DNA of 64,000 nucleotides from Candidatus Gastranaerophilales bacterium (GTDB lineage: Bacteria; Cyanobacteriota; Vampirovibrionia; Gastranaerophilales; Gastranaerophilaceae), in contig CALUYD010000004.1 in the NCBI GenBank assembly GCA_944324915.1, positions 79,615-143,614 of the forward strand, given 5' to 3'. The position numbers and the translations under genes are program-made. Below, piece by piece: positions 1-9,582 of this stretch (position 1 is the first letter of the stretch; every line of letters begins with the position of its first letter). The notes under the pieces are model-generated. The model ran no database searches. It saw nothing but the letters and a program-made list of their open reading frames with translations, and was not told the origin of the DNA.

Positions 1-1503
1 CAAAAATTAATTGTTCAAGTAATAAAAGAACCAACAGGACACAAAGGTCCAAGAGTAACAACAGCGCTATCACTCCCTGGTAGATTTTTAGTATTATTAC
101 CTGATGAAAAAGGTATAAATGTTTCTAAAAAAATCACCTCTCAAAAAGAAAGAGCAAGACTAAAATCAATAGTTAGCCTTCTAAAACCTGTCGGAGTAGG
201 AGTTATTGTAAGAACTGAAGCAGAAGGACAAACTGACGCTGAAATTCAAGAAGATTTAGAAATTTTACTTGAAAAATGGAATTCAATCGTAAATGCGGCA
301 GATAGCGCAAATCCGCCAACATTATTATATAGAGATCAAGATTTATTATATCGAGTAATAAGAGAAGCATGCGATTCTAATGTTGATGAAATTGTTGTAG
401 ATACAGCATTTGCACTTCATAGAACAACTCAACTTTTACAACATTGGAATATTCAAGTAAAAGTTACAATGCACAAGGGAAATGAGCCTTTATTAGTTTC
501 AACAGGAGTTAACAAAGAAATAGAAAAAGCTCTTAATACAAAAGTAAACCTACCTTTAGGCGGTTATTTATTCATTCAACAAACAGAAGCATTGACTGTT
601 GTTGATGTTAACTCAGGTAAATTTACAAGCTCATCAAACCAAGCAGAAACTATCCTAAAAACAAATATCCAAGCGGCAGATGAAATTGCTCGCCAATTAA
701 AATTAAGAAATATCGGCGGTATGGTTGTAATAGATTTCATCGATATGGCTTCACGTATGGATAAATTAGCTCTATTAGAGCATTTTGAATTGGTTTTAGA
801 AAAAGACAAAGCAAAACCGCAAATCGGTCAATTATCAGACTTGGGTCTTGTTGAATTAACAAGACACCGTCAAGGTCAAAGTTTAGCTGAAATTTTCACT
901 AAAAAATGTGATAAATGTCAAGGTCAAGGCTTTGTAATAGATGATTTAAAATTTGCAACCGCAACAGCAGTTGGCGAAAATAGAGCAAAATTAAATAAAA
1001 TCAAAGGTCCATTTAACTCAAACTTTAATTCAGTTGAGCAAGCTCCAAATCAAAACAATAAAAATCATAAATTTGATAAAAATAACAGACGTGATAAAAA
1101 TAAAAACCGTCAATTCAACCAAGAAACAAATCAAAATCAGCAAAATGAAGCTGAAGTTCAAGAATTAACCAAAACACAAGTGAATGAATTAATTGATGAT
1201 TTAATTAAAGACGTTGTAATTGATGGCGCAATTGAAGCTATTGAAGAAAGAAAAGAAACAATAAAAGATGAACAAACTCAAGAAATAAAAGAAGAAAAAG
1301 AAAATAAACCTGAAGAACAAGAAATAGCAAAAGAAGAAACAATAGAAGAAAAACCTGCTAAAAAACTTTCAAGAAAAGCCAAAAAAACAAAGAAAAAAGA
1401 AGAAATAACACCGGATGAAACAACAAACAGCGAAGAAACAAAACCGGAAGAAAAACCAAAGAAAAGAACAAGGAGAACAAAAAGTGCTAAAACAACTTCG
1501 TAA
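1..1503 (+). CDS. rne: Rne/Rng family endoribonuclease, 5' end outside window
   Basis: The reading frame is open from base 1, so the N-terminus (S1 domain) is cut off. The visible part begins just before the family signature G-H-K-G-P-R-V-T-T followed by L-P-G-R-F-L-V-L-L-P. It continues through the catalytic DNase-I-like segment, with V-V-D-V-N-S-G and the acidic I-D-F-I-D-M stretch that in RNase E/G holds the Mg-binding aspartates. Next is the zinc-link region C-D-K-C-Q-G-Q-G. After it comes an acidic/basic tail of about 170 residues rich in E, K, N and Q, ending in a basic T-R-R-T-K segment. Such tails are disordered and in other bacteria bind partner proteins or RNA; that role here is inference. 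The enzyme would cleave single-stranded AU-rich RNA in mRNA decay and rRNA maturation. Confidence 0.93.
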   Translation, partial: QKLIVQVIKEPTGHKGPRVTTALSLPGRFLVLLPDEKGINVSKKITSQKERARLKSIVSLLKPVGVGVIVRTEAEGQTDAEIQEDLEILLEKWNSIVNAADSANPPTLLYRDQDLLYRVIREACDSNVDEIVVDTAFALHRTTQLLQHWNIQVKVTMHKGNEPLLVSTGVNKEIEKALNTKVNLPLGGYLFIQQTEALTVVDVNSGKFTSSSNQAETILKTNIQAADEIARQLKLRNIGGMVVIDFIDMASRMDKLALLEHFELVLEKDKAKPQIGQLSDLGLVELTRHRQGQSLAEIFTKKCDKCQGQGFVIDDLKFATATAVGENRAKLNKIKGPFNSNFNSVEQAPNQNNKNHKFDKNNRRDKNKNRQFNQETNQNQQNEAEVQELTKTQVNELIDDLIKDVVIDGAIEAIEERKETIKDEQTQEIKEEKENKPEEQEIAKEETIEEKPAKKLSRKAKKTKKKEEITPDETTNSEETKPEEKPKKRTRRTKSAKTTS

Positions 1504-1915
1504 AACTCTTTATGTAAGTATTTTTGCTCTTTTGTTAATGTTTAGCTCAAGCGCAATGGCAGACATTAACACTAATGCCTTGAAAAATACTACCGCAGAA
1601 GAAATGAACTTTGTTCAACAAGATGTCAAAGTTAACGACTTAGATATTGAACCAATAAACACTCAAAAAGTTAAAAAAGATGTAATTCCCGATACTCAAA
1701 AAGAAGGCAGAAAGGTTATTGCATACTTTTTAAGAGCAATGCTCGGCGTTGTATTTTGTTCAATAATCTTATATTTAATTTTGGTTTTTGTGAAAAAATA
1801 CTACGGAAGTGCTTTTGTAAATCCGCAAGAAGAAGAATATTTTGAAGGTTTCGACCTTTCAACACCTCATTCAAAACAAGACGCGCTTAAAGCATTCTTA
1901 AACAGAACAAAATAA
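1484..1915 (+). CDS. Small exported or membrane-anchored protein of unknown function
   Basis: I place the start at GTG 1484 because AGGAG lies 8 bases upstream (1471-1475). The longer reading from ATG 1415 would run 89 bases into the RNase gene and put a very basic extension before the signal peptide. From GTG the protein is about 143 residues. It has a signal peptide (K-Q-L-R-K, hydrophobic core, S-S-A-M-A cleavage site), an acidic periplasmic segment, one transmembrane helix around A-Y-F-L-R-A-M-L-G-V-V-F, and a cytoplasmic tail starting V-K-K-Y-Y. It overlaps the RNase gene by 20 bases, so translation is probably coupled. I recognise no family. Confidence 0.7.
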   Translation: MLKQLRKTLYVSIFALLLMFSSSAMADINTNALKNTTAEEMNFVQQDVKVNDLDIEPINTQKVKKDVIPDTQKEGRKVIAYFLRAMLGVVFCSIILYLILVFVKKYYGSAFVNPQEEEYFEGFDLSTPHSKQDALKAFLNRTK

Positions 1916-1916
1916 T

Positions 1917-2243
1917 TTAAGCAACAATATCATTTTGTTGAGGTATTTGAGCATTATCAAGGATTTCCTTTTCATTAGGAAGTCCTTTTGTCTTTAATAA
2001 AATCTCAACAATATATTTCATTTGACATTTAAAAGAATATTTTGCCTTTGTAATCGGGCAATTTTCACACTTTGATTTTAGTTTATAACATTCAAGTGCT
2101 TGCAGCGTCCAATTTTGAACTATGGAATCCGAAATTACACCGTTTGTTTGGCATTCAAAATATTCTTCCTTAAAATTATACTTATTAAACAACTTCTTCC
2201 CCAAATCGCAGTAAATCTTATATATAGTTACATTATGAGCCAT
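1917..2243 (-). CDS. Small cysteine-rich protein, unknown function
   Basis: A 108-residue protein with six cysteines, including a C-E-N-C pair preceded by K-S-K and followed by P-I-T-K-A. The spacing suggests a zinc or Fe-S site, but no named family is recognised. There is no signal peptide or membrane helix. It is convergent with the preceding small membrane protein, one base separating the stops. The promoter would lie in the gap shared with the divergent Hcp-like gene, which starts about 100 bases away. Confidence 0.6.
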   Translation of the reverse strand: MAHNVTIYKIYCDLGKKLFNKYNFKEEYFECQTNGVISDSIVQNWTLQALECYKLKSKCENCPITKAKYSFKCQMKYIVEILLKTKGLPNEKEILDNAQIPQQNDIVA

Positions 2244-2340
2244 ATTATAAATTTTTTCAAATTAATCCTATAAATGTAGTATTAAAAAAATTAAACCTTT
2301 CGGCAATTAAAAACTTTCAATAATAAATTAGACTTTAAAT

Positions 2341-3807
2341 ATGTACGACTTTTTTAAAAACATAGTAGAAAAAAATTCATGCTCATTAATGGGAGTATGC
2401 TCAATACATCCAAGCATTAATGCGCTTTATCAAATTATTTTGAATGAAATTAGAGAAATGTCTTCTTATCTTGTTAAATTAAAAGCCTTTGATATAGTAG
2501 ACAAAGAAGCAAGTGATTTAGCAATTAAGGGACTGTCTATATTTCTTATAAACACAAGTTACAATCAAGAAAATTATATCGATTTTTTAAGCAAAATTTA
2601 TGACGCAAAATTGCGAGTAAAAAATTTATATGTAGATTATTGCACAAATAACGAACTTCCTTGCGAAGTAATTAAGACCAATTTCAAATTTGATAAGTCA
2701 ATGACCATATCAGAATTGATTAATTACTCGCAAAATAATTTAATAAACAAACAAAAAAATGCAGACAAAGTAAAATTAAGACTTTTTGAATTAATAACAC
2801 TTTTTTCAAGACTTTGTGCGATTGAAATTACAAAAATCAAAAAACTTGAAGACTGCAACGATTATGATTTTGAAGTTTTAAGGTTTTTTGCTTTAACTAA
2901 CGGTTATTCTATCAGAAATGAAAAAATAATAAGAAGAATTTACGAATTTTCCGATTTTTCACTAAAAATCGCCATAAAATTATCTTTAATTTATCAAAAA
3001 AGATATGGCAAAAAAGAAAATGCAGACACCAAAACCTCGCTTTTGGACGGTCATTGCATTTTAGCTTCAGGCGATGATTTAGATGAATTGGAAAAACTTT
3101 TAAAAACAATTGATGAAATGGATATAAAAGAAAAAATTAATGTTTATACCCATGGACCTTTGTTTTTAGCGCATTTTTATCCGTATTTCAAAAAAAATAA
3201 AAACTTAATCGGACATTTTGGAGCAGATAACGCTCAATATGATTTTTCTGTCTTTGATGGAGCGATATTAATTACTCAAAATTTCATTCAAAAAATAGAT
3301 AATTTATATCGAGGAGAAATTTTTTCAAATAAATTAATATCATTCTCAAAATTTGCCGATATTAAAAATAATGACTATAAGCCTTTAATTGAAACGGCTC
3401 TAAGATTGAACGGCTGCAAAAAATCAAAAGAAACAACATCAATCAAAATCGATTATGATAGAGAAAAAATCAAAAAATTTATAGAAGAAGCTAATGTTAA
3501 AGAAATAATAGTAATTTCAGGACTATTAGATAACGAACAAGCAATTGATGAATACGAAGGCAAAAAAATTGTCAAAATCAGCTGTCCCCTAGAAGGTGAT
3601 ATTTTAATTGAATCAATTAATAAGCTAAAAGAAAAAGGAATAAAAATAACGGTATTTTTAGCTCAATGCAACCTTACAAATCTAGGAGTATTATTAATGC
3701 TTTTAAATCAAGATATAGAGCTTAATATCGCAAGTTGTCCGCATTCTTTAATTAATCCGCATGTATTAGAATCTCTAAAAGAAGATTTCAATGTTAAAAT
3801 AATTTAA
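2341..3807 (+). CDS. Degenerate hybrid-cluster-protein (Hcp/prismane) homologue
   Basis: 488 residues that follow the Hcp scaffold. Near the N-terminus is S-C-S-L-M-G-V-C (Cys14, Cys20), matching the last two cysteines of the Hcp N-terminal cluster motif. The middle has V-Y-T-H-G-P-L-F-L-A-H-F-Y-P and H-F-G-A-D-N-A-Q, matching the Hcp V-Y-T-H-S-E-M-L-P-A-H region. F-L-A-Q-C-N-L and a C-terminal P-H-S-L-I-N-P-H-V-L correspond to D-A-G-Q-C-N and L-P-A-F-L-S-P-N-V. Most hybrid-cluster ligands are replaced: the GH His reads GD, the Glu of T-H-S-E is absent, and the T-T-N-C Cys reads T-Q-N-F. The first two N-terminal cysteines are also missing. True Hcp proteins reduce NO or hydroxylamine; this one probably cannot. 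Ends at a strong terminator. Confidence 0.72.
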   Translation: MYDFFKNIVEKNSCSLMGVCSIHPSINALYQIILNEIREMSSYLVKLKAFDIVDKEASDLAIKGLSIFLINTSYNQENYIDFLSKIYDAKLRVKNLYVDYCTNNELPCEVIKTNFKFDKSMTISELINYSQNNLINKQKNADKVKLRLFELITLFSRLCAIEITKIKKLEDCNDYDFEVLRFFALTNGYSIRNEKIIRRIYEFSDFSLKIAIKLSLIYQKRYGKKENADTKTSLLDGHCILASGDDLDELEKLLKTIDEMDIKEKINVYTHGPLFLAHFYPYFKKNKNLIGHFGADNAQYDFSVFDGAILITQNFIQKIDNLYRGEIFSNKLISFSKFADIKNNDYKPLIETALRLNGCKKSKETTSIKIDYDREKIKKFIEEANVKEIIVISGLLDNEQAIDEYEGKKIVKISCPLEGDILIESINKLKEKGIKITVFLAQCNLTNLGVLLMLLNQDIELNIASCPHSLINPHVLESLKEDFNVKII

Positions 3808-3835
3808 AAGCCCCTTAAATTGGGGCTTTTTTTAT
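3806..3835. terminator. Bidirectional intrinsic terminator
   Basis: AAAAGCCCC, a 7-base loop, then GGGGCTTTTTTT. The stem is symmetric and flanked by A and T tracts, so it can end both the rightward Hcp-like gene and the leftward glucan operon, whose last stop codon lies inside the T tract. Confidence 0.88.
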
Positions 3836-6800
3836 TTCTTCGGAACAAATACGCTTACTGTATCTGTTAAGTTTATTTTTCTGTTATCTTTTCTTACAAT
3901 TTTACCGTCTTTAACGATATAACCGCTTTCTTTATTACCTTTATAATCAACTTTTAAAAGCTCTGTATTATCTTCAAAAGGACAAGCACCTTTATTATCT
4001 TTTATTGGAATTGCAGTTAATTCTTTTGATTTTAATTGAGCATTATCTTGCCAAGAAGCCTTTTTATTAGGTAAGCCTAGATTTGTTACAATGCTTACTG
4101 CTTCATTACCTTTTGAATTTTTACGATATATCGGCCATAATTGAAAACCGTCAGAATTTTTCATTGCTTGCGCTTTTTTAAAAACCAAATCTCTAACTTT
4201 TTTAAAATTTTCATGATTGCCGTTATTAGAATCAATTCCATATTCAGCAGGGGATAAATTATATCCTTTACCACTATTTACAACTTGATTTACAAAGTAA
4301 CCAAATGCACCTAAGTTAACACCTTTTTTAAGTGCTTCATCATCATATTGTTGTAAACCAGAATACATTTCCAGAGAATATGGTGTACCATCTCTTAAAA
4401 CGCCAAGTCCTGGGAATTTATAAAGCCCTGATATATTATACATTTTATTGTAATAATCTTTGTATCTTTCATCTTCTTTTAAGTCATGTAAAACTTCATT
4501 TCTGATACCAAGATATACGTTTTTAGATGGTGTTTCATAGCCTGTTTGAGCAAACTCGTTACCTCCAAACAATGTAGGAGTACCAACACAAGCGGTCATT
4601 ACCTGCCATAATCTTTCATATTGATTCATTGAATTTTTCATCATTGCATAATGAAAATCACGAACTTTATTTTCTAAATCTTTTTCATTTTTTGCAATTC
4701 CTGCGTTTTCAATCATATCTTTAATTGTTCTCTCAAAAGGTCTAACGCCGAATGTTCTTGCTCTTTTAAAGCTATAATTGCCGCTTCCGTCAGCCTTTTT
4801 ACCATTTACAAGATTTTGAAGAGAATCAAATAATTTAGCCTTATCACCTTCATTGAATGAGCTTGGAAGATTTTTAATTACCTCTAACATAACCAAGCCT
4901 ACGCCTGCTGCTTGAGGACAAATGTTTTTCAAATCATCTCTATCTGTTAAATAACGTATAGATTCTTTCGTTTGTTCATCTAAATTTTCAAGATTTTGCG
5001 CCATAAACACTGACATATTTAAAGGCAAAGTATGTAAAACAGAAGGTTTATCGTGGTTTCCAACAAACATATGAGAAAATATAGCAGCATCAGCTTGACT
5101 ATATTTCATCAATTCTTCCATTTCTCTTTTTAAAATGCTTAAATCGCCCGCTTTAGCTGTTGTAGCTTTATAAGAATTAAAGTCAGAAACGGAATGTTCA
5201 GGATCAACCCCTGCAAAGATTGAAAATGCATTAAATCCTTTAGCATATTCAGATATTGTTGTAGAATTTGTTTCTTCAAGGAATTGATTTTGTTTTGTAT
5301 AAATTGGTTTTTCTTCGTATTTTTCAGGTTTACCTGCTTTTTTCCATGCTTGAGTTAATTTTGGATCAAATTTTTCTAATGCTTCTTCGCTATTTACATC
5401 ACAAAATTCACCCAAAGATGTAACTTCGTTGATAATATAAGGCGAAGGGTTATTTTTTCTAATTCTTGCAATAAAACTTTTGAAGAAATTTTCAACCCCA
5501 GGTTGCATTTCATCAGATTGCCAAATTTGATTTACAGTTCTTTTTTCTGCTCTAACAGCATCTAAATCACCAATATCTTTAGCAGCATCAAAACGCCAAT
5601 TCAAACCGCCCTTACCATGTAAAACAATAGCTTCAGCCATTTTGAAATCTTTAATTGAAACATTTTTCAACTCAGCCTTTAACTTGCCTTCTAAATAGCC
5701 GACATTTGAAGAAGTTAAACCTTCTTTAATTCTTTCAATTACTTGATTTCTTTCATCTTTTGGAGAAACTGATGTATGTTTTTCTAAAGATTTTAAAGTA
5801 ACTTCTTTTAATTTATCTAAATTAATTGTGCCATCACTTGTAATGGCTTCTTTATTTAAGGCAGTTACAAATATATATCTTAAAATTTCATTACCGTAAG
5901 TCTTTTTAACATATTTAATATATTCTTGATTTTCAAGATATTCTTTAGGCACAATATCTTTTATTATAGTATCAAAAATATTTGCCATTTTATCAAGACT
6001 ATCACCTTGGAATAATTCTTGAGCAAACTGAGGTTGAGCAAAAATTGCACTTAATTCTTCGCTTGTTTCTAAAGTTTGCAATGGGAATTTTTTAATTAAT
6101 TCTTTAGTGTCATATTTTTCTAATAATACGATTGAATTAAATGTATTATTTTCAATAGATTTTTCTATTTCACCTAAAAGTTCACTTGAAATTCCGTTAT
6201 TTTGGGCAATAGTCTTAAATTCACCGGATTTCTTTGCAGTTTCTAAAATTAAATGTGATTGAATTAACCCGCTCCAATAAGAAGCAACGCCATATAAATA
6301 ATTTCTTGCGTTAACGTATCCTTCTTGATTTTCAAGTTTTCCTGAAGGATTAGATAAATTCATTTTAATAATATCAGTATTACCATCCCAGCAAGTAGCG
6401 CCTGCAACTTTACTTTTTGTTGTAAGTGAAAAATTATCAAAACTTACAAAACTTTTTAATCCGCCCAATCTTCTATCAATTTCTGTTGCTAATACTGCAT
6501 TTTTATTTTTGAAAACTCTTAATCTGCTATCGTTTGGATCAACCTCAAAGGCATAAGGTTGCACTGAATCTTGATGTGAAGATATTTCATAACTATCTTT
6601 TGGAGTAGTATCATATTCAAAATGAAGTTTACCATCAACTTGGCTTTCAGGGCTCAATAATCTATCATCATATAATTGAATATATGTAGGTTTAGTTTTA
6701 TCATAATTTTTACCCTTAGGGTTAACTATTCTAAAACCAATGTGTTCATAAGGATTTATATCTTGCTCTTCTATTGCATCAGGAAATACACCAAGTGCAA

Positions 6801-7635
6801 TTTTTCCATCAATTTTTAACATGTTATAAAATGGTGATTTTTCGCCCCATTTTAAAACGTGTTGCACCAATGGAGATTGAATACCTTGAGAAGTAAAAGC
6901 ACCGTCTGCAACATAGCCTTTACCTCTTTTAAATAATTCAAAGTTGAATTCTTTAAAATCTTCTAAGTTATTACATTGATATTGGTTGTTTGGCCAATAT
7001 TTATGGCTTGAAATTTTATCTACACCAATATCGGGAGTAGTCATAAAATATGTATAAGGCTCAAGTTCATCAGTATTAGTTAATAACCAATTTAAACCTT
7101 TTATGCTACCGCCTAATTTATTAAAGTGATTTCTAACAAATTCTTTATTAGCTTGTGCTCTTAGTCCGCTTTTTTTATCAAAAACAACGTCTGAATCAAG
7201 GAAACTATGACGCATTGTACCTGCTTTTGGGGAGATAAATACTTGTTGCCCTGGGTTTACAACGTTAATTTCGGTATTATTTTTACCGAATTTCATAGTT
7301 TTAAATGGATCAAGAGCATATCTTACTTTTTGATTTTCACCTTCTATTCTATATCTATAACCAAAGCCGGCTCCTGCTTGTCTAACCATGTCTTGAGGAA
7401 GCTCTACAACGTCTTTTTCGCTAAAGCCTAATGTATAAAATTTCTTTGGATCTTTAAATTGAGAGGTATTTTCATCTTTATCTAAAGGGAAAAATTCAAG
7501 ATAAACTGTTTCATCTTGTCTGTGAGCGGGAGCATAAAATCTAAATACAGGCACTGTTTTAGCATTATAAGCGCCCTCTAAACCTTTAAAACTTATGCTT
7601 TCTTTTAGATTTATTTTGTTAATTGAAAAATCCAT
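3832..7635 (-). CDS. Very large GH13 alpha-amylase-superfamily protein with a long insertion
   Basis: 1267 residues. The N-terminus carries a short lead with S-I-S-F-K-G, then a carbohydrate-binding-like beta domain (V-P-V-F-R-F-Y-A-P-A). GH13 region I is V-A-D-G-A-F-T-S near residue 243, region II W-R-F-D-A-A-K-D near 682, region III I-I-N-E-V-T near 736 and region IV G-N-H-D-K-P near 861. The nucleophile Asp, acid/base Glu and third Asp are all present, so activity is plausible. Regions I and II normally lie about 100 residues apart; here about 440 residues separate them, largely helical and unrecognised. The C-terminus resembles a GH13 beta domain. No signal peptide, so a cytoplasmic glucan-acting enzyme (branching, debranching or transferase) is likely. 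SD GGAAGAG precedes the ATG. Last gene of the operon. Confidence 0.82.
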   Translation of the reverse strand: MDFSINKINLKESISFKGLEGAYNAKTVPVFRFYAPAHRQDETVYLEFFPLDKDENTSQFKDPKKFYTLGFSEKDVVELPQDMVRQAGAGFGYRYRIEGENQKVRYALDPFKTMKFGKNNTEINVVNPGQQVFISPKAGTMRHSFLDSDVVFDKKSGLRAQANKEFVRNHFNKLGGSIKGLNWLLTNTDELEPYTYFMTTPDIGVDKISSHKYWPNNQYQCNNLEDFKEFNFELFKRGKGYVADGAFTSQGIQSPLVQHVLKWGEKSPFYNMLKIDGKIALGVFPDAIEEQDINPYEHIGFRIVNPKGKNYDKTKPTYIQLYDDRLLSPESQVDGKLHFEYDTTPKDSYEISSHQDSVQPYAFEVDPNDSRLRVFKNKNAVLATEIDRRLGGLKSFVSFDNFSLTTKSKVAGATCWDGNTDIIKMNLSNPSGKLENQEGYVNARNYLYGVASYWSGLIQSHLILETAKKSGEFKTIAQNNGISSELLGEIEKSIENNTFNSIVLLEKYDTKELIKKFPLQTLETSEELSAIFAQPQFAQELFQGDSLDKMANIFDTIIKDIVPKEYLENQEYIKYVKKTYGNEILRYIFVTALNKEAITSDGTINLDKLKEVTLKSLEKHTSVSPKDERNQVIERIKEGLTSSNVGYLEGKLKAELKNVSIKDFKMAEAIVLHGKGGLNWRFDAAKDIGDLDAVRAEKRTVNQIWQSDEMQPGVENFFKSFIARIRKNNPSPYIINEVTSLGEFCDVNSEEALEKFDPKLTQAWKKAGKPEKYEEKPIYTKQNQFLEETNSTTISEYAKGFNAFSIFAGVDPEHSVSDFNSYKATTAKAGDLSILKREMEELMKYSQADAAIFSHMFVGNHDKPSVLHTLPLNMSVFMAQNLENLDEQTKESIRYLTDRDDLKNICPQAAGVGLVMLEVIKNLPSSFNEGDKAKLFDSLQNLVNGKKADGSGNYSFKRARTFGVRPFERTIKDMIENAGIAKNEKDLENKVRDFHYAMMKNSMNQYERLWQVMTACVGTPTLFGGNEFAQTGYETPSKNVYLGIRNEVLHDLKEDERYKDYYNKMYNISGLYKFPGLGVLRDGTPYSLEMYSGLQQYDDEALKKGVNLGAFGYFVNQVVNSGKGYNLSPAEYGIDSNNGNHENFKKVRDLVFKKAQAMKNSDGFQLWPIYRKNSKGNEAVSIVTNLGLPNKKASWQDNAQLKSKELTAIPIKDNKGACPFEDNTELLKVDYKGNKESGYIVKDGKIVRKDNRKINLTDTVSVFVPKK

Positions 7636-7686
7636 TGCTCTTCCTTTATATTTATATATTTCCCTTTTTTGACTTTTTTTAAACTA

Positions 7687-9582
7687 TTATAAATATTGTT
7701 GTTGCAATACATTTTTAGAATCTGACAACTCTTGAATATTTGGAGTATCAATTTCAAATACGCAAGCTCTACTTGTTCCCAATTCAACTGTTAGAGAACC
7801 ATCTTTATTATTTTGGAACTTACATTCTTCGCCATAAGCAGGCATTAAGTTTTTGAATGTTTGATCAGGTTTCAAGCCCGGGATTTGAATTGTACCGCCA
7901 ACTTTGAAGTTAACATTTCTATTGCCTACAAATAACAATGTTTTTCCGTCTTTATGTCTTGCAAATGCAATAATTTGAGGATTATTAGTAGGTAATATTA
8001 TAAATGAACCCTTAGTTATAACATCTTGAGCATCTTTCATTTGAAGCAGGTTGTTACCCATTACTTTATTATATTCATTATTTCTCAATGCAAATGCAGC
8101 TCTTACTACATTTGAAATTTCAGGAGATTGACCACCGGGTTTTCTTGATTTATTAAAGATGTCCATTCTGCCTGTATGAACCGTACATTCATGGTTATCT
8201 GTTTGAGTTTCTTTAACCAAAGCATGATCATAAGGGAAAATGTAGTAATCGCCTGTTTGTACACCATCTGTCATATATGGATTTACTTGAGGCAACATTG
8301 ATTGCAGAGTTGTTGTAAACATTACCCAAGGAGCACCGCCATATAACATTGGTGATCTATCATCATGTGTTGCAAATGAACCGATTAAAGATTTTGGCTC
8401 ACCGATTTTGTTGTTCATATCTATGTTTTCTTTAACATAGCTATATAAGTCATTAGCTTCTAACCAATCGCTATATATGTGATATTGACCATAATACGAA
8501 TCAAAACCTACCTCTAAAAGCTCTTGAGGTCTGTCATAAGGCATATTTAATTGAGGTGAAGCATCTTCATGGGTGTATGTTTCAGCCAACCATGCAAATT
8601 GTGGGTCTTTAACTCTTGAATAATTGATAATTACATTCCAAAATTCAACAGGTTTCGCTCTGCCTACATCGGCTCTGATACCGTCCATTCCTAAATCTAC
8701 GCACATATCTACATATTTTTTATGTAAATCTAATACGTCTTTGTTTAGTTCTCTTGTTTGTTCATTTTCGAATGGCTTTAACATTCTGATATCTTGCCAG
8801 CCTTGAGGAACTTTTTCCTTGCCGTCAGCCCCTATTGCCATCATTTCAGGATGTTTTTTAGCATAATCAACGCTAGCACAAGACGGTAAGTCAAGCATTA
8901 CTCTAATGCCACGTTTATGGCATTCATCAATAAAATATTTGCATTGAGCAAAAGCTACTTCAGGATCATTTTTATCCATTTTAACGAGCTTTTTGCCTGT
9001 TTTTTGTTCATATAATTGAGCAATTTTTTCTCTTGCTTCTTGAGGAGGATTTTCATCTACAAGCTCCGGATCAACTAACAAAAAGTCAGCCGGAGCATAT
9101 AAAGAGCCTGCTGTACCCATAGCGTGAGTTTTTCCTGTCGGATGAATAGGAAGAACATGCAGAGTATTAAATCCTAAATCTTTAATTTCGTTTAATCTTT
9201 CAATAGCGTTAACAAAATTTCCTGCTTGTTCATCACCTTGAATTAACTCATTTCCGTCTTTATCTTGAGCATTCATAATTCTTGGAATAACAGCTAGAAT
9301 ATTGGCTCTATTATGAGTTAACATATCTCTTAAATCGTTTTTATAGCCGTATACTCTTTTTGAAGCCTCTGTTAGGCCAACTTGAGAAACAGGTTTTGCA
9401 GTTGAAATAGGTTGATTATTAGCCATAAGAGCTTTTAACAACATAGGGCTAACTGCAACAGATGTTTGAGTATTAACAACAGGTGCATTATTTTGAATTG
9501 GTGTTGGAATTGGATTTTTCACAACAGGTTGCATTCCATATATTCTTGGTTGAATATAATTTACAGGTTGAACACTAATCAT
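7687..9582 (-). CDS. GH13 alpha-amylase-family glucan enzyme
   Basis: 631 residues. A Pro/Gln/Asn-rich N-terminus (first ~80 residues) precedes a (beta/alpha)8 domain. The visible conserved regions are V-M-L-D-L-P-S-C (region I), G-I-R-A-D-V-G-R-A (region II, nucleophile Asp), W-L-A-E-T-Y-T (region III, acid/base Glu) and F-A-T-H-D-D-R-S (region IV). A C-terminal beta domain ends in an I-I-A-F-A-R-H strand pattern typical of amylases. There is no export signal, so it should act on intracellular alpha-glucan or maltodextrin. Its ATG overlaps the stop of the upstream gene (TAATG) with GGAGG nine bases before, so it is translationally coupled. The exact reaction cannot be read from the motifs. 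Confidence 0.87.
   Translation of the reverse strand: MISVQPVNYIQPRIYGMQPVVKNPIPTPIQNNAPVVNTQTSVAVSPMLLKALMANNQPISTAKPVSQVGLTEASKRVYGYKNDLRDMLTHNRANILAVIPRIMNAQDKDGNELIQGDEQAGNFVNAIERLNEIKDLGFNTLHVLPIHPTGKTHAMGTAGSLYAPADFLLVDPELVDENPPQEAREKIAQLYEQKTGKKLVKMDKNDPEVAFAQCKYFIDECHKRGIRVMLDLPSCASVDYAKKHPEMMAIGADGKEKVPQGWQDIRMLKPFENEQTRELNKDVLDLHKKYVDMCVDLGMDGIRADVGRAKPVEFWNVIINYSRVKDPQFAWLAETYTHEDASPQLNMPYDRPQELLEVGFDSYYGQYHIYSDWLEANDLYSYVKENIDMNNKIGEPKSLIGSFATHDDRSPMLYGGAPWVMFTTTLQSMLPQVNPYMTDGVQTGDYYIFPYDHALVKETQTDNHECTVHTGRMDIFNKSRKPGGQSPEISNVVRAAFALRNNEYNKVMGNNLLQMKDAQDVITKGSFIILPTNNPQIIAFARHKDGKTLLFVGNRNVNFKVGGTIQIPGLKPDQTFKNLMPAYGEECKFQNNKDGSLTVELGTSRACVFEIDTPNIQELSDSKNVLQQQYL

Noticed and set aside
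1415..1483. N-terminal extension of the small membrane protein from ATG 1415
   Set aside because: It lies within the RNase tail, has no ribosome-binding site, and would bury the signal peptide; GTG 1484 has a well-spaced AGGAG.
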